The position numbers and the translations under genes are program-made. From Primulina eburnea (taxonomy: Eukaryota > Streptophyta > Magnoliopsida > Lamiales > Gesneriaceae), in assembly GCF_022965805.1 (NCBI RefSeq), contig NC_133108.1:21481545-21545544 (forward strand): 64,000 bases of DNA, written 5' to 3'. Below the pieces are notes generated by a model that was not told where the DNA came from, did no database searches, and saw only the letters and a list, made by a program, of their open reading frames with translations. This document shows, piece by piece, positions 20,838-32,567 of this stretch (position 1 is the first letter of the stretch; each line of letters opens with the position of its first letter).

Positions 20838-22909
20838 TGTTAGAGTAGATGCCCTGCAAGCCAACATTTGGCTAGGGAATTTATTGACTCAAGTGAAATA
20901 AACAATCTTTATTTTAATATAATTTAACTTTTTATGGTCTTGTTATACTTTATCTGTATACCCATGCAATCAGCATAGATAAAGTCCTTGATTATGCTTT
21001 AATACAAATGAATCGTAATTCGATGTTGAAACTCATTTGTAAACACTGCATATTCTAAATTCGTTCCTAGTCGATTCAGCCGCCTAAAAATTGGATAAAG
21101 GTCGCTTGAGCTCGAGACTAGCATCTGTGATGTTGTGTACTGCGTTTCTTGGTAAGGGCATAGAGATGTCCAAACATACAGATGGGTAGTCATATGATGA
21201 TTATACCGAACAACCCTCCCTCGGACTTTCCAAGTGGTTATCATTCATCGAGAGGATAAGTTCGTGGTTATGATTGTACACCATTAGTCCTTACGACCCG
21301 GGACAACACTGAGGCTCTATATGCTAGGGCTGTGCTTTGACTCGTTTACCGGCTCCAGGAGAGTCATCAGGTGGCGAGGTTGGGTACAGTTGCGACACAT
21401 ATAGGAGCCAGTGCATTGTAGTCGGGGATTCACCGCTCACCTACGGGTGTGGATATCCTATGTGATCTAATGAAATAATAGTGCATGGAATCTCTGGCCA
21501 GAGTACGAGATGTACGTTGGAGAAGGAGTTCTCCAAATAGTACACGCGATGCCACTATTATAGTTATCACATAGTTATCGAATTAATATGCAACCCTCGA
21601 TGAACCAATGGTTGCAGATTCGATCGGGATATATGAGATGAAGGGATCGTACTGTACGTTAATCATAATCGACTGGTTCTTGCAGGCACTATCAGTGATA
21701 TCTAGGGGATCATGGGGTGATGCTACTAGACGCTCTTACCATGATCCGATGGGTGCAATCAGAAATGAGTTCTGACATTCTTGATCAAGGTGTTGATAGA
21801 AAGAATGGGGCTAACTAGGGTAAGCCCGAATAAAGGATTCTGTCCTGAATCACAAAGAGTTGTGAACCCACGGCTAGCTGTATCCCTGAACCATTGAGGG
21901 TCACACAAGCACTGGATCGTTTGTTCCCGTTGAGATAATAATTCAAAGAGTTGAATTTATATTATGATATAGTAAATTCAAGGAGTTGAATTTATGATAA
22001 TTAAATTTTGAGAAAATAAATTCAAGGAGTTGAATTTATGGGTTAGTAAATTCAAGAAGTTGAATTTATGAAATTTGGAGAGAATAAATTCAAGGAGTTG
22101 AATTTATAAAATTTTGATGATTTAATTTATTAAACTCAAAAGTTGAGTTTATTAAATATTAAATTTTGGAGGTGGTAAATTCAAGGAGTTGAATTTGTAA
22201 TATTAAATTCAAATGTTGAATTTATAATATATTTAATTTATTAAGTTCAAAGGTTGAGTTTATTAAATATTAAATTAAATATATTGAGAGTATGTTTAAT
22301 GGGCTTGTAGGAGTACAAGTCCAACATATTAAATAATTAAAGTTATTAATGGACCTTGATTAATTAATTAAACTAGTTGGACTAGCCCAATTGATTAATC
22401 AAGCCCATTAAAGTTAATTATGGAATTTAGGTCAAGATTATTGTTTTTAATATAAAATATAGATTGACCTAGCCTCCACCCATCTTTTGGAGATAGCCAT
22501 CCACGTGAATGGCATAAAAACTCTCCAAAATTATTTAGGCCATTTTTCAAGAAAAGGAATTTGATTCCTCTCACAAATATTTGATCTCAACGTAAAAGTT
22601 CTTCCAAATTTTCTAGTACAATTTGGAAGAGGATCAAACATTTCAGTCGTGGACCTGATTAGACGAAACGAAAGGAGCCTCTTGAAGAGAGTTCGTAGGT
22701 ATTCATCAAGAGCCAGATCTGTTATACCGGATCGGTTGGTGTCCAGTGATTAATTCACCAAAGGTATAACGATTCTAACACCCTATGAATGTTTTGATTT
22801 AAATCATACGAGCGCCTAAAGCTATATTATTTTGTTTTTCAAAATAAAATAAAAAAAAAAATTTAAAACTTCCGCTGCGTTTGGGCGTGTAGAAAACCGG
22901 GATCCAACA
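20838..22909 (+). repeat. 5' LTR of the copia element (2072 bp)
   Basis: It starts TGTTAGAGTAGATG and ends GATCCAACA before the primer site. It includes an array of short 'attcaaggagttgaat' inverted repeats at 21938-22224 and an A-run near the 3' end (about 22850-22860). Confidence 0.93.
21938..22224. repeat. Array of ATTCAAGGAGTTGAAT palindromes in the copia 5' LTR
   Basis: About eight copies of an ATTCAA-N4-TTGAAT type inverted repeat, with variants (GAGG, GAAG, AGAG and ATG spacers), irregularly spaced 20-45 bp apart. The 3' LTR has the same array at 37615-37900. Confidence 0.85.
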
Positions 22910-22910
22910 G

Positions 22911-22922
22911 TGGTATCAGAGC
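22911..22922 (+). other. Primer-binding site of the copia element
   Basis: TGGTATCAGAGC, one base after the 5' LTR, with the match to initiator tRNA-Met continuing as CAGG. Confidence 0.92.
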
Positions 22923-23057
22923 CAGGTTTTTCTAAATCGTATGGTTTGATATTGAATAATTTATTTCTTACCACACAAGAAAATTTTTCAGAAAATTGAT
23001 GCACCACGAAAATTTATTTTTCCAGATTTTCGAAATTAAAAAAAAAATAATAAATCT

Positions 23058-23370
23058 GCCCGGAACTGTTCCGGGCAGTCCGTGCGCGCAGGGCCGCGCA
23101 CGGCAGCGCGCAGCGGGCGCGCAGGCGTCGGACGCCTGCGGCACCGCGAGCGCGCAGGCGCCGGACGCCTGCGCGCCCCGCGCTAGCGCAGGCGTCCTAC
23201 GCCTGCGCGCACAGCGCTAGCGCTAGTGCTGTGCGCGCAGTCGTCGGACGCCTGCGCGCGGCGGCGGCGCGCCTGTGCGCGTTCTGCGTGCACAGGGCCG
23301 CTGCCGCTGCCTGAAACGTTCGGGCAGCGGGCGGGCGGCTGCCCGGGAGCATCTCGGGAAGCGCGCTGAA
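23058..23370. repeat. GC-rich palindromic island in the copia leader
   Basis: About 310 bp of very GC-rich sequence inside AT-rich leader. The motif GCAGGCGTCGGACGCCTGC (a palindrome but for its middle base) and variants recur about five times, with CGCTAGCGCTAG repeats and a CCCGGAAC...GTTCCGGG hairpin at the left edge. ORFs through it give Ala/Arg/Cys-rich translations typical of GC-rich DNA, not proteins. It lies between the primer site and the gag remnant, so it would be in the RNA leader. Confidence 0.8.
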
Positions 23371-24358
23371 TAATGGGCTTGAATTGTTTGGGCCTAGGGT
23401 GCAATTTTCTGATTTTTCAAAATTTTGGGTAAAATTGATATTTTTGAAAATTGGTTCAATTTTTATTTTGGAAAATTAATTTTTTGAAAATTTATAATTT
23501 TCTTGTAAAATAAATAATTAGAATATAATTTTAATTATTTATGGTAAAAATGAGTTTTTACAAGAAATCAATTATTATTGATTTAATTAGAAATTAAATA
23601 AAAGAGTTTATTTAATTTATTAAATCCTTTAATAATTGTGGTGGTTAGTGATAAATTATTAGATATATGATTTATCAATTAATTAAATTGTTTAATTAAA
23701 TTGATGTTAATATTTGATATTAAATGCATGAAGGATGATCGAGAGCCTTGACCAATGTGTTAGGTGTATGTTAGGATATTTTACTGTTTTTTTTATTCAA
23801 TTTTATAATATTTGATACTATTAAAGTGGGCCTGGTTTATGGCCTGTTCCCACCCCCATGAGATGTATCCCTTATGTGCCATGGCTATTCAAATGTAATA
23901 ATTAGAAATAGTGGGAGATCAAGACTGGAAGATGGTGGGCCCGATGATCAAGACGAAGACATTTAAAATATTGGAAGCTCTTGTAACAGTTGCATTTGCA
24001 TCCCTGCATTCACCTAGGTTTGGACCTGGATCCATGTATGGCTCAAATGGATCTAATAGTGTTGGCGATCGATCATCCTTATTTATTGTTGAATGTCATA
24101 TTATGATATATGCGATATATAGTAGTATGCATGTATGTATATTATTAGATAATATAGTTGCATGAATCCGGCAAACATACAAACTCGTGGCACGCGTTTT
24201 TAAATTAAATTGATGAGACAATTTTAAAATTAAAATCCCTCATTTTGAATATGATTCAAAATTTATATCAAACCGGAAAAGTAAAAATTAAAAGAGTTTA
24301 ATTTTTCCTTGCCTTCCATCAACCGTGGTTGCAAGTTGATCGCTACCCGCGGACAGCG
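23371..24358 (+). other. Copia leader, AT-rich part up to element C
   Basis: No protein is recognisable. After a T-rich stretch it holds 'gatgatcaagacgaagaca' (about 23943-23961) and the left copy of the C target site, CAGCG at 24354-24358. The leader continues after C at 32568. Confidence 0.6.
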
Positions 24359-24476
24359 TGTAATGCCCAAGATTGTATATCATGTTAATCGGAGATTATT
24401 GATTATTAGTGGACACGATTATAACCCGGACCATTTTTGAGATTAATTTGAGAAGACTAAATTGTTGGGCGAAGAT

Positions 24477-24645
24477 GGCGCGCCCGGGCGGAAGTTTTTA
24501 ACCGCCCGAGCGCGAGTGCCTAGTGCAAGAGGGCCGAAAGTGTCTCGCCCGGGCGGAAGTTTTTGTCCGCCCGAGCGAGACTGAATCGCGCAGAAGGACC
24601 GAGAGTTGCTCGCCCGGGCGGAAATTTATGTCCGCCCGAGCGAGA
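24477..24645. repeat. Three GC-rich hairpins in the C 5' LTR
   Basis: CTCGCCCGGGCGGA...TCCGCCCGAGCGAG pairs at 24544-24579 and 24609-24645, and a variant with CGCG ends at 24477-24513. Stems are about 14 bp with a mismatch, and the loops are A/T-rich. The copies in the 3' LTR are at 30999-31167; there one CTCGCCC has become CTCACCC. Confidence 0.88.
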
Positions 24646-25255
24646 GACGTGCTTTGCAAAGGAAAGTGCCACGTTTCATTACATGCAGCTTGTGATATAT
24701 ATATGTATATCACTCGAAATTCCTCAGAAATCGAGGAAGGAAGTCGAGAATCTTTCAAAGAAAAATCCTTACGCCTTTACATTTCAATCCGTCCGTTAGA
24801 TTTTAAATCCGACTTCGGTACCGTGTTCCTATCGACGTAGGCTTCAACTGGACGTAAGTTTTACTACGTTTTGACATGTTTTGAAATTATGATGTTGTTA
24901 GAATTGAATACACGTCATATATGTTATTCTTGACATGTTAGACAGCGTAGAATCGAAGTCAGATTAAGAAACGGACTGAATATGGAATTGTTATGAATTT
25001 CAGAAGGAAATTGACTAGAATTGATATCAGATTTATATGGTGGTTGATTGTAAATGATTGGAATCGATATAGACTGATATAGTATTATCAGTATCGCAAG
25101 ATTGTGCTGTTGTACCGCCAGAATTTGATAAAACAGATGTGTTGTGATTTGATTAGATTATTGATACAGAATATATTGATATGTCATTGCCAGATTGAGT
25201 ATTGACAGACCTTGTGTTCGAGACTTCGACAGATTCAGAAAGACATCAAGAAAGG

Positions 25256-25263
25256 TATAAATA
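25256..25263 (+). promoter_or_regulatory. Putative TATA box of element C
   Basis: TATAAATA, followed about 20 bp later by 'gattgcacaactcga' and 'gagtttccctaaatc', both conserved in the LTR of element D. The copy in the 3' LTR is at 31778-31785. The start of transcription is not shown by the sequence. Confidence 0.5.
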
Positions 25264-26046
25264 AATGTTGATTCGGGATTGCACAACTCGAGTTAGGTTT
25301 GACTTGAGTTTCCCTAAATCACATATTTTATTTTATTGCATTGATATTTGCAAATTATCAGATTGATATGTTAATGTATTGACTTAGAACAGAGTCAGAG
25401 TCCGAGTCTAGGGCTGACAGCCTAGCTAGGGCAGAACCGCCGAGTCTTTCTCAGAACCGATAAGACTCTAGACTTACGGTGTATCGACGAGCTTCAGATG
25501 TAGATCGACGTCTATCTCAGACACACTCGATACAGCATACCAAAGTCTAAATTAGATTGGGATCCCTAGAATTGAGATAAGATAAGATTAGATCACGAGT
25601 CATTAATTCATGTAATCAGATTAGATACATGTTTTGATGTTTGTTTATGCTTTTATATATGTTTTATATGATTGCATGTAATACATTGTTTATACTGGGA
25701 TATTTATATCTCACCGGAGTTATCCGGCTGTTGTCTTGTTTGTATGTGTGCATGGCAACAGGTGGGACAGGTACAGGGTCACAGAGATGAAGACAGACTG
25801 AGATTAGAGTGGTGATACCGGACTTGGACTAGAGCTAGGGTTTGAACACTTGATAGTAGTTGTTGAACCTGAATATGTATGATTGTATATTTTATCAGAT
25901 TTATACTTTTATACTGATATGTATAGGAGTTTGATTCCATTACCTTCCGCATTTGAAAAAAAAAAAATTTTAGACCCTGTTCATTATAATTGATTAATTG
26001 TCCCAATGATTAAGAACTTGATTAGCGTCCGGGTCCCCACAACTGG

Positions 26047-26058
26047 TGGTATCAGAGC
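26047..26058 (+). other. Primer-binding site of element C
   Basis: TGGTATCAGAGC, five bases after the LTR end; initiator tRNA-Met type. Confidence 0.93.
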
Positions 26059-26300
26059 GATAGATCCTTTAGATTGAGATAGAAGAGGCTAGTGAGCGGG
26101 GTAGACTGAGGTTTTCTTTCCTGCTTTTGAATGCTAGCATGTCTTACTGCTTTATTACATGTTACTTGTTTAGCTGATTTGAGATAGTAATATGTTTTAT
26201 TGAGATTGGATCAGTATTGATTCTAGATCAGCAGTAAGATGAGCAGAGGAGGATTGCAACAGAATTATAGTATTTGTGTTAATCTATTTGATTCTCAGAT

Positions 26301-29300
26301 ATGCCTCCGAGACGAGTACTAGAACAGGGAAGTACATCAAATCCTCCAATGGATGTCACTCCAACTCCAATGGAAACGTTATTGAAACGATTTCAATCAT
26401 TTCATCCCCCGACCTTGAAAGGCACAGAGAACGCTGTGGAATGCGAGAGTTGGCTCGATGATATAGAGATGTTGTTCGAATCCTTGGAGTATACGGATGA
26501 GAAGAGGGTGAAATTAATTGGACACCAGCTGCACGATGTGGCCAAGGACTGGTGGATTACGAGGAAGATAGCCATGGAGCATAAAGGTACGATGATTACC
26601 TGGAATATATTTAGAACTGAATTCTATCAACGTTTCTTTCCAGTGTCGTACCGGAAGGACAAGGGGGCGGAGTTTGCCAATTTAAAGCAAGGACCGATGA
26701 ACATAGAAGAGTACATGTCAAAGTTCTCCTCATTGTTGAAATTTGCTCCACATGTGGCTGATAGCGAAGAAGCTACTGCTGACCAGTTCATCAATGGCCT
26801 GAACCCCGACATTTTCACATTGGTCAACACAGGGCGACCCGATAATTTTACTGATGCCCTGAACAGAGCCAAGGGAGCAGAAGTCGGTCTGATGAGACAG
26901 AAAGGGGCTTCATTTGTGCCTCCAGCACCGAGACCACAGCAGACACCTCCCAGGTTTGAGAGCGGCAGCAGTAGTGGAGGAAAGAAGGAATTTCTGAAAG
27001 CCAGGGGAAAGCAATTCAAGAAATCGGGGAGTAGTTCTTCCAGCTCCGGTGGTTCCAGACTGAGCCAGAGTTACACTGGAGTTTATTGCAAGACTTGCGG
27101 AGGAAGACATGCAACTGAGCAATGCCAGGGAGTGACTGGTAGTTGCAACTTCTGTAAACAGCCGGGACACTTTGCTAAAGTGTGTCCACAGAGAGGTGCC
27201 CAAAGATCGCAGGGGGCCGAGTCGTCAGGATCAGCAGCACAGACTGAGAGACGATCAGCTGCTGTTCACACATTCCAGCCAGCGCCAACTCAGTCACAGC
27301 AGAGGCCCGGAGGAAGCCAGACAGTTGGTCAGCCTCCGAGACAGCAGGCCAGAGTCTTCGCTTTGACAGAGGAGCAGGCCCAGGAAGCACCAGATGACGT
27401 TGTAGCAGGTAACTGTTCTTTATATGGTTACTCTGCTTACGTATTAATTGATACCGGTGCTTCACACACATTTATTTCTGAGCGATTTGCATTGAGTCAT
27501 GCATTGCCTGTAGAGTCGTTAGCTACTGTAGTGTCCGTCTCTTCGCCTTTGGGGATGGGTTTGATATCCGTGAATTCGGTTAACCATTGTGTACTACAGT
27601 ATGACGGGCATGAGATTGAGTTAGATTGCATCGTACTTGGGTTGTCAGATTTTGATTGTATTATCGGTGTTGATATGCTAACCAAGTACAGAGCGATAGT
27701 TGATTGTTTCCACAAGATAGTAAGATTCAGACCAGACATGGCTGAGGAGTGGAAATTTTACGGGAAGGGTTCTAGATCGAGAATTCCTTTAGTATCCGTA
27801 TTATCTATGACTCGATTATTACAGAAAGGAGCAGAAGGATTCCTTGTATATTCAGTAGATGTACTGAAGTCGAGTCCAGCATTGGCAGATCTGCCAGTGG
27901 TACGTGAGTTTGCTGACGTCTTCCCAGATGAGATCCCGGGATTACCTCCAGTTAGAGAGATAGACTTCAGCATTGAACTGATGCCAGGTACAGTACCGAT
28001 TTCTAGAGCTCCGTACAGAATGGCACCAGTTGAATTGAAAGAATTAAAAGACCAGCTGGAAGATTTACTGGCCAAGGGGTACATCAGACCGAGTGTGTCT
28101 CCTTGGGGTGCTCCAGTACTGTTTGTAAGAAAGAAAGATGGTTCGATGAGACTCTGCATCGACTATCGGCAACTGAACAAGGCAACGATAAAGAATAAAT
28201 ATCCATTGCCTCGTATAGATGATTTATTCGATCAGTTGCAGGGTTCTTCAGTATATTCCAAGATTGATTTGAGATCGGGATATCATCAGCTGAGAGTCAG
28301 AGATTCTGATATCTCAAAGACGGCATTCAGAACCAGGTATGGACACTATGAATTTATTGTCATGCCGTTTGGTCTGACGAATGCTCCAACTGTATTCATG
28401 GGATTGATGAACCGTATCTTCCAGAAATATCTCGATGATTTTGTGATTATTTTCATCGATGATATTTTGATTTATTCAAAGAATATGAGTGAGCATGCTG
28501 AGCATTTAAGAACTGTGTTGCGAATTCTAAGGGCTGAGAAGTTATATGCTAAACTGTCGAAATGTGAGTTTTGGCTAAGACAGGTAGTATTTCTGGGTCA
28601 TATTATATCTGGAGATGGTATATCTGTTGATCCCAGTAAAGTGGAAGCCGTGATTTCTTGGCCCAGACCGACATCAGTACCTGAAATTCGCAGTTTTATG
28701 GGTTTAGCCGGATATTACCGTCGTTTTATTAGAGATTTCTCGAGTATAGCTAAACCAATTACTCAGCTGACTCAAAAGAATGCTCCATTTGTTTGGTCTG
28801 AAGAATGTGAGACCAGTTTTCTGGAGTTGAAGAAGAGGTTGACCAATGCACCGGTGTTGACTATTCCATCCGGTACTGGTGATTTTGTGGTTTATTGCGA
28901 CGCTTCTCACAGAGGGTTGGGATGTGTGCTGATGCAACGAGGGCATGTTATCGCTTATGCCTCAAGACAGCTTAAACCACATGAGACTCGTTATCCAATT
29001 CACGATCTAGAATTGGCAGCCATTGTCTTTGCATTAAAGATATGGCGACATTACCTTTACGGTGAGAAGTTTGAGATATATTCTGATCATAAGAGTTTGA
29101 AATATCTGTTTTCACAATCTGAACTGAATATGAGACAGCGAAGATGGCTTGATTTGCTTAAAGATTTTGATTGTGAAATCAAATATTATCCAGGAAAGTC
29201 TAATGCAGCAGCGGATGCACTAAGTCGAAAGGTATGTTCTTTATCCTTGTCGACGATTGGTGTTTCAAATTTAATAGAGGACTGCTGTTTGTCTGGATTA

Positions 29301-30782
29301 GAATTTGAAACCGATTATAGACCGTTGAGACTTTATACGGTGCAAGTAGAACCAGAGCTGATTATGAGAATTAAGGCAGCTCAGCGAAGTGATCAGAATG
29401 TACAGAAATCAGTATCGATGGTTAGAGCAGGACATCGATCAGAGTATCAGGTACGTGATAACGTTTTGTATGTGAATAATCGTATGGTTGTGCCGAATGT
29501 TTCAGATTTGAGACGACAGATATTGTCAGAAGCGCACAACAGTCGGTTCAGTATTCATCCTGGTGGCAGAAAAATGTATAACGACTTGAAAAGACAGTTC
29601 TGGTGGAAACAAATGAAGACTGACATTGCCGAATTTGTTTCCAAATGTCTGAATTGCCAACAGGTGAAAGCAGAAAGAAAGAAACCAGGAGGTTTATTAC
29701 AGAGCTTGTCCATTCCTGAATGGAAATGGGATCACATTTCCATGGACTTTGTGACGCAATTGCCGCGTTCCTCCAAAGGTTGTGATGCGATTTGGGTCGT
29801 AATTGACAGATTGACCAAATCTGCATGTTTTATACCGTACAAGATGACGTACAGATTTGACCAGATGGCAGAGATCTATGTCAGAGAAGTGGTCAGATTG
29901 CATGGAGTGCCGAAGTCGATTGTATCAGATCGTGATCCTCGATTTACTTCGCACTTCTGGCAGAGTTTGCAGCAGGCTCTCGGTACGAAGTTACATCTGA
30001 GTACCGCATATCATCCACAGACCGACGGACAGTCAGAGCGGACTATCCAGACACTGGAGGATATGCTGAGAGCAGTAGTGCTAGATTTTAGCACTAATTG
30101 GCAAGATGCATTGCCTCTTTGTGAGTTTTCGTACAACAACAGCTATCAGACGAGTATTGAAATGGCACCATTCGAAGCGTTGTACGGAAAGAAGTGTAGA
30201 TCCTCTCTCTATTGGGATGATATCTCTGAAGTGCCTGAAATTGGACCAGATATGATCAGAGATATGACAGAAAAAGTGAAGCTAATTCGAAAGAAAATGA
30301 AGGCAGCACAAGACAGACAGGCCAAATATGCCAATGTTCGACGTAGACCATTGGTATTTGACGTAGGAGACCGAGTATTTTTGAAGATTTCACCTTTCAG
30401 AGTAGTTGTCAGATTTGGCAAGAAAGGGAAATTGTCTCCACGATATATTGGGCCTTATGAGATTCTCGAGAAAATAGGAGATCGTGCCTATCGACTAGCC
30501 TTACCGCCTTCATTATCCAGAATACATGATGTTTTTCATGTATCGTTACTAAGGAAGTATCTTCCTGATGCTTCACATGCTATTCCACCCGACGAGGCCG
30601 AACTGGATGAGACGTTGAGCTATATTGAAAAACCGATTCAGATTATTGATCGCAAAGAAAAACAGCTCAGAACGAAGACTATTCCACTTGTAAAAGTTCA
30701 ATGGACTCGTCATGGTGTTGAAAAAGCAACTTGGGAGACTGAATCAGATATGAGACAAGAATTCCCAGAGTTGTTTAGATGA
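26301..30782 (+). CDS. gag-pol: Element C Gag-Pol polyprotein (1493 aa, intact)
   Basis: The ATG at 26301 gives MPPRR, the same start as in D, B and E. In order: Gag (about 30-230, KDWWITRK region); Ser/Gly-rich linker; zinc knuckles [13 protein letters not shown] (about 263) and [14 protein letters not shown] (282-295); aspartic protease DTGAS (384-388); RT with [12 protein letters not shown] and catalytic FIDD (718-721); RNase H ([20 protein letters not shown]); integrase with the HHCC region, then D1149 (MDFV), D1210 (SDRD) and E1246, a D,D35E triad; and a chromodomain-like C-terminus (about 1440-1493, [15 protein letters not shown]). Gag and Pol share one frame with no stop or shift, so protein ratios must be set by processing or other means. 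The enzyme set could support its own transposition and perhaps that of D-like relatives. No intron is present. Confidence 0.96.
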   Translation: MPPRRVLEQGSTSNPPMDVTPTPMETLLKRFQSFHPPTLKGTENAVECESWLDDIEMLFESLEYTDEKRVKLIGHQLHDVAKDWWITRKIAMEHKGTMITWNIFRTEFYQRFFPVSYRKDKGAEFANLKQGPMNIEEYMSKFSSLLKFAPHVADSEEATADQFINGLNPDIFTLVNTGRPDNFTDALNRAKGAEVGLMRQKGASFVPPAPRPQQTPPRFESGSSSGGKKEFLKARGKQFKKSGSSSSSSGGSRLSQSYTGVYCKTCGGRHATEQCQGVTGSCNFCKQPGHFAKVCPQRGAQRSQGAESSGSAAQTERRSAAVHTFQPAPTQSQQRPGGSQTVGQPPRQQARVFALTEEQAQEAPDDVVAGNCSLYGYSAYVLIDTGASHTFISERFALSHALPVESLATVVSVSSPLGMGLISVNSVNHCVLQYDGHEIELDCIVLGLSDFDCIIGVDMLTKYRAIVDCFHKIVRFRPDMAEEWKFYGKGSRSRIPLVSVLSMTRLLQKGAEGFLVYSVDVLKSSPALADLPVVREFADVFPDEIPGLPPVREIDFSIELMPGTVPISRAPYRMAPVELKELKDQLEDLLAKGYIRPSVSPWGAPVLFVRKKDGSMRLCIDYRQLNKATIKNKYPLPRIDDLFDQLQGSSVYSKIDLRSGYHQLRVRDSDISKTAFRTRYGHYEFIVMPFGLTNAPTVFMGLMNRIFQKYLDDFVIIFIDDILIYSKNMSEHAEHLRTVLRILRAEKLYAKLSKCEFWLRQVVFLGHIISGDGISVDPSKVEAVISWPRPTSVPEIRSFMGLAGYYRRFIRDFSSIAKPITQLTQKNAPFVWSEECETSFLELKKRLTNAPVLTIPSGTGDFVVYCDASHRGLGCVLMQRGHVIAYASRQLKPHETRYPIHDLELAAIVFALKIWRHYLYGEKFEIYSDHKSLKYLFSQSELNMRQRRWLDLLKDFDCEIKYYPGKSNAAADALSRKVCSLSLSTIGVSNLIEDCCLSGLEFETDYRPLRLYTVQVEPELIMRIKAAQRSDQNVQKSVSMVRAGHRSEYQVRDNVLYVNNRMVVPNVSDLRRQILSEAHNSRFSIHPGGRKMYNDLKRQFWWKQMKTDIAEFVSKCLNCQQVKAERKKPGGLLQSLSIPEWKWDHISMDFVTQLPRSSKGCDAIWVVIDRLTKSACFIPYKMTYRFDQMAEIYVREVVRLHGVPKSIVSDRDPRFTSHFWQSLQQALGTKLHLSTAYHPQTDGQSERTIQTLEDMLRAVVLDFSTNWQDALPLCEFSYNNSYQTSIEMAPFEALYGKKCRSSLYWDDISEVPEIGPDMIRDMTEKVKLIRKKMKAAQDRQAKYANVRRRPLVFDVGDRVFLKISPFRVVVRFGKKGKLSPRYIGPYEILEKIGDRAYRLALPPSLSRIHDVFHVSLLRKYLPDASHAIPPDEAELDETLSYIEKPIQIIDRKEKQLRTKTIPLVKVQWTRHGVEKATWETESDMRQEFPELFR

Positions 30783-30842
30783 TATAAATTTCTTATACAG
30801 TCTTGTATATATACTCCTTAGTGATACGAATGAAATGCCTGT

Positions 30843-30880
30843 GATTTCGAGGACGAAATCGTATCTTAGGGGGGGAGAAA
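30843..30880 (+). other. Stem-loop and polypurine tract of element C
   Basis: GATTTCG-AGGA-CGAAATC at 30843-30860, then the tract AGGGGGGGAGAAA (30868-30880) directly before the 3' LTR. The stem differs from that of D at paired positions, keeping the pairing. Confidence 0.9.
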
Positions 30881-32562
30881 TGTAATGCCCAAGATTGTAT
30901 ATCATGTTAATCGGAGATTATTGATTATTAGTGGACACGATTATAACCCGGACCATTTTTGAGATTAATTTGAGAAGACTAAATTGTTGGGCGAAGATGG
31001 CGCGCCCGGGCGGAAGTTTTTAACCGCCCGAGCGCGAGTGCCTAGTGCAAGAGGGCCGAAAGTGTCTCGCCCGGGCGGAAGTTTTTGTCCGCCCGAGCGA
31101 GACTGAATCGCGCAGAAGGACCGAGAGTTGCTCACCCGGGCGGAAATTTATGTCCGCCCGAGCGAGAGACGTGCTTTGCAAAGGAAAGTGCCACGTTTCA
31201 TTACATGCAGCTTGTGATATATATATGTATATCACTCGAAATTCCTCAGAAATCGAGGAAGGAAGTCGAGAATCTTTCAAAGAAAAATCATTACGCCTTT
31301 ACATTTCAATCCGTCCGTTAGATTTTAAATCCGACTTCGGTACCGTGTTCCTATCGACGTAGGCTTCAACTGGACGTAAGTTTTACTACGTTTTGACATG
31401 TTTTGAAATTATGATGTTGTTAGAATTGAATACACGTCATATATGTTATTCTTGACATGTTAGACAGCGTAGAATCTAAGTCAGATTAAGAAACGGACTG
31501 AATATGGAATTGTTATGAATTTCAGAAGGAAATTGACTAGAATTGATATCAGATTTATATGGTGGTTGATTGTAAATGATTGGAATCGATATAGACTGAT
31601 ATAGTATTATCAGTATCGCAAGATTGTGCTGTTGTACCGCCAGAATTTGATAAAACAGATGTGTTGTGATTTGATTAGATTATTGATACAGAATATATTG
31701 ATATGTCATTGCCAGATTGAGTATTGACAGACCTTGTGTTCGAGACTTCGACAGATTCAGAAAGAAATCAAGAAAGGTATAAATAAATGTTGATTCGGGA
31801 TTGCACAACTCGAGTTAGGTTTGACTTGAGTTTCCCTAAATCACATATTTTATTTTATTGCATTGATATTTGCAAATTATCAGATTGATATGTTAATGTA
31901 TTGACTTAGAACAGAGTCAGAGTCCGAGTCTAGGGCTGACAGCCTAGCTAGGGCAGAACCGCCGAGTCTTTCTCAGAACCGATAAGACTCTAGACTTACG
32001 GTGTATCGACGAGCTTCAGATGTAGATCGACGTCTATCTCAGACACACTCGATACAGCATACCAAAGTCTAAATTAGATTGGGATCCCTAGAATTGAGAT
32101 AAGATAAGATTAGATCACGAGTCATTAATTCATGTAATCAGATTAGATACATGTTTTGATGTTTGTTTATGCTTTTATATATGTTTTATATGATTGCATG
32201 TAATACATTGTTTATACTGGGATATTTATATCTCACCGGAGTTATCCGGCTGTTGTCTTGTTTGTATGTGTGCATGGCAACAGGTGGGACAGGTACAGGG
32301 TCACAGAGATGAAGACAGACTGAGATTAGAGTGGTGATACCGGACTTGGACTAGAGCTAGGGTTTGAACACTTGATAGTAGTTGTTGAACCTGAATATGT
32401 ATGATTGTATATTTTATCCGATTTATATTTTTATACTGATATGTATAGGAGTTTGATTCCATTACCTTCCGCATTTGAAAAAAAAAAATTTTAGACCCTG
32501 TTCATTATAATTGATTAATTGTCCCAATGATTAAGAACTTGATTAGCGTCCGGGTCCCCACA
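30881..32562 (+). repeat. 3' LTR of element C (1682 bp)
   Basis: Near-copy of the 5' LTR; one A less in the A-run near 32480. It ends at the CAGCG repeat. Confidence 0.95.
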
Positions 32563-32567
32563 CAGCG

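Larger units (their letters stand above)
24359..26041 (+). repeat. 5' LTR of element C (1683 bp)
   Basis: It begins TGTAATGCCCAAG and ends CCGGGTCCCCACA. It contains three GC-rich hairpins (24477-24645), a putative TATA box (25256-25263) and the block CTCACCGGAGTTATCCGGCT (from 25710) shared with element D. Short ORFs across the hairpins are artefacts. Confidence 0.95.
24359..32562 (+). mobile_element. Element C: apparently intact Ty3/gypsy LTR retrotransposon
   Basis: 8204 bp, TGTAATGCCC to GGTCCCCACA, flanked by CAGCG at 24354-24358 and 32563-32567. LTRs are 1683 and 1682 bp with about seven substitutions by eye (near 0.4%), so it is the youngest insertion that can be dated here. It has a primer site, one open gag-pol of 1493 codons with all catalytic motifs, and a polypurine tract. 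It is the only element in the window with no visible coding defect. The chromodomain-like tail suggests a chromovirus (inference). Confidence 0.96.

Noticed and set aside
22911..22922. tRNA-like sequences at the primer sites
   Set aside because: Only about 12-16 bases match the 3' end of initiator tRNA-Met; no cloverleaf follows. They are primer-binding sites.
22996..23404. Ala/Arg/Cys-rich open frames in the copia leader
   Set aside because: They arise from the GC-rich palindromes, on both strands, with low-complexity translations and no recognisable domain.
24498..24840. Open frames of 78-105 codons on both strands over the C hairpins, repeated at 31020-31362
   Set aside because: They lie in both LTRs, overlap each other in three frames and follow the GC-rich hairpins; no domain or codon pattern is seen. 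They are by-products of base composition.
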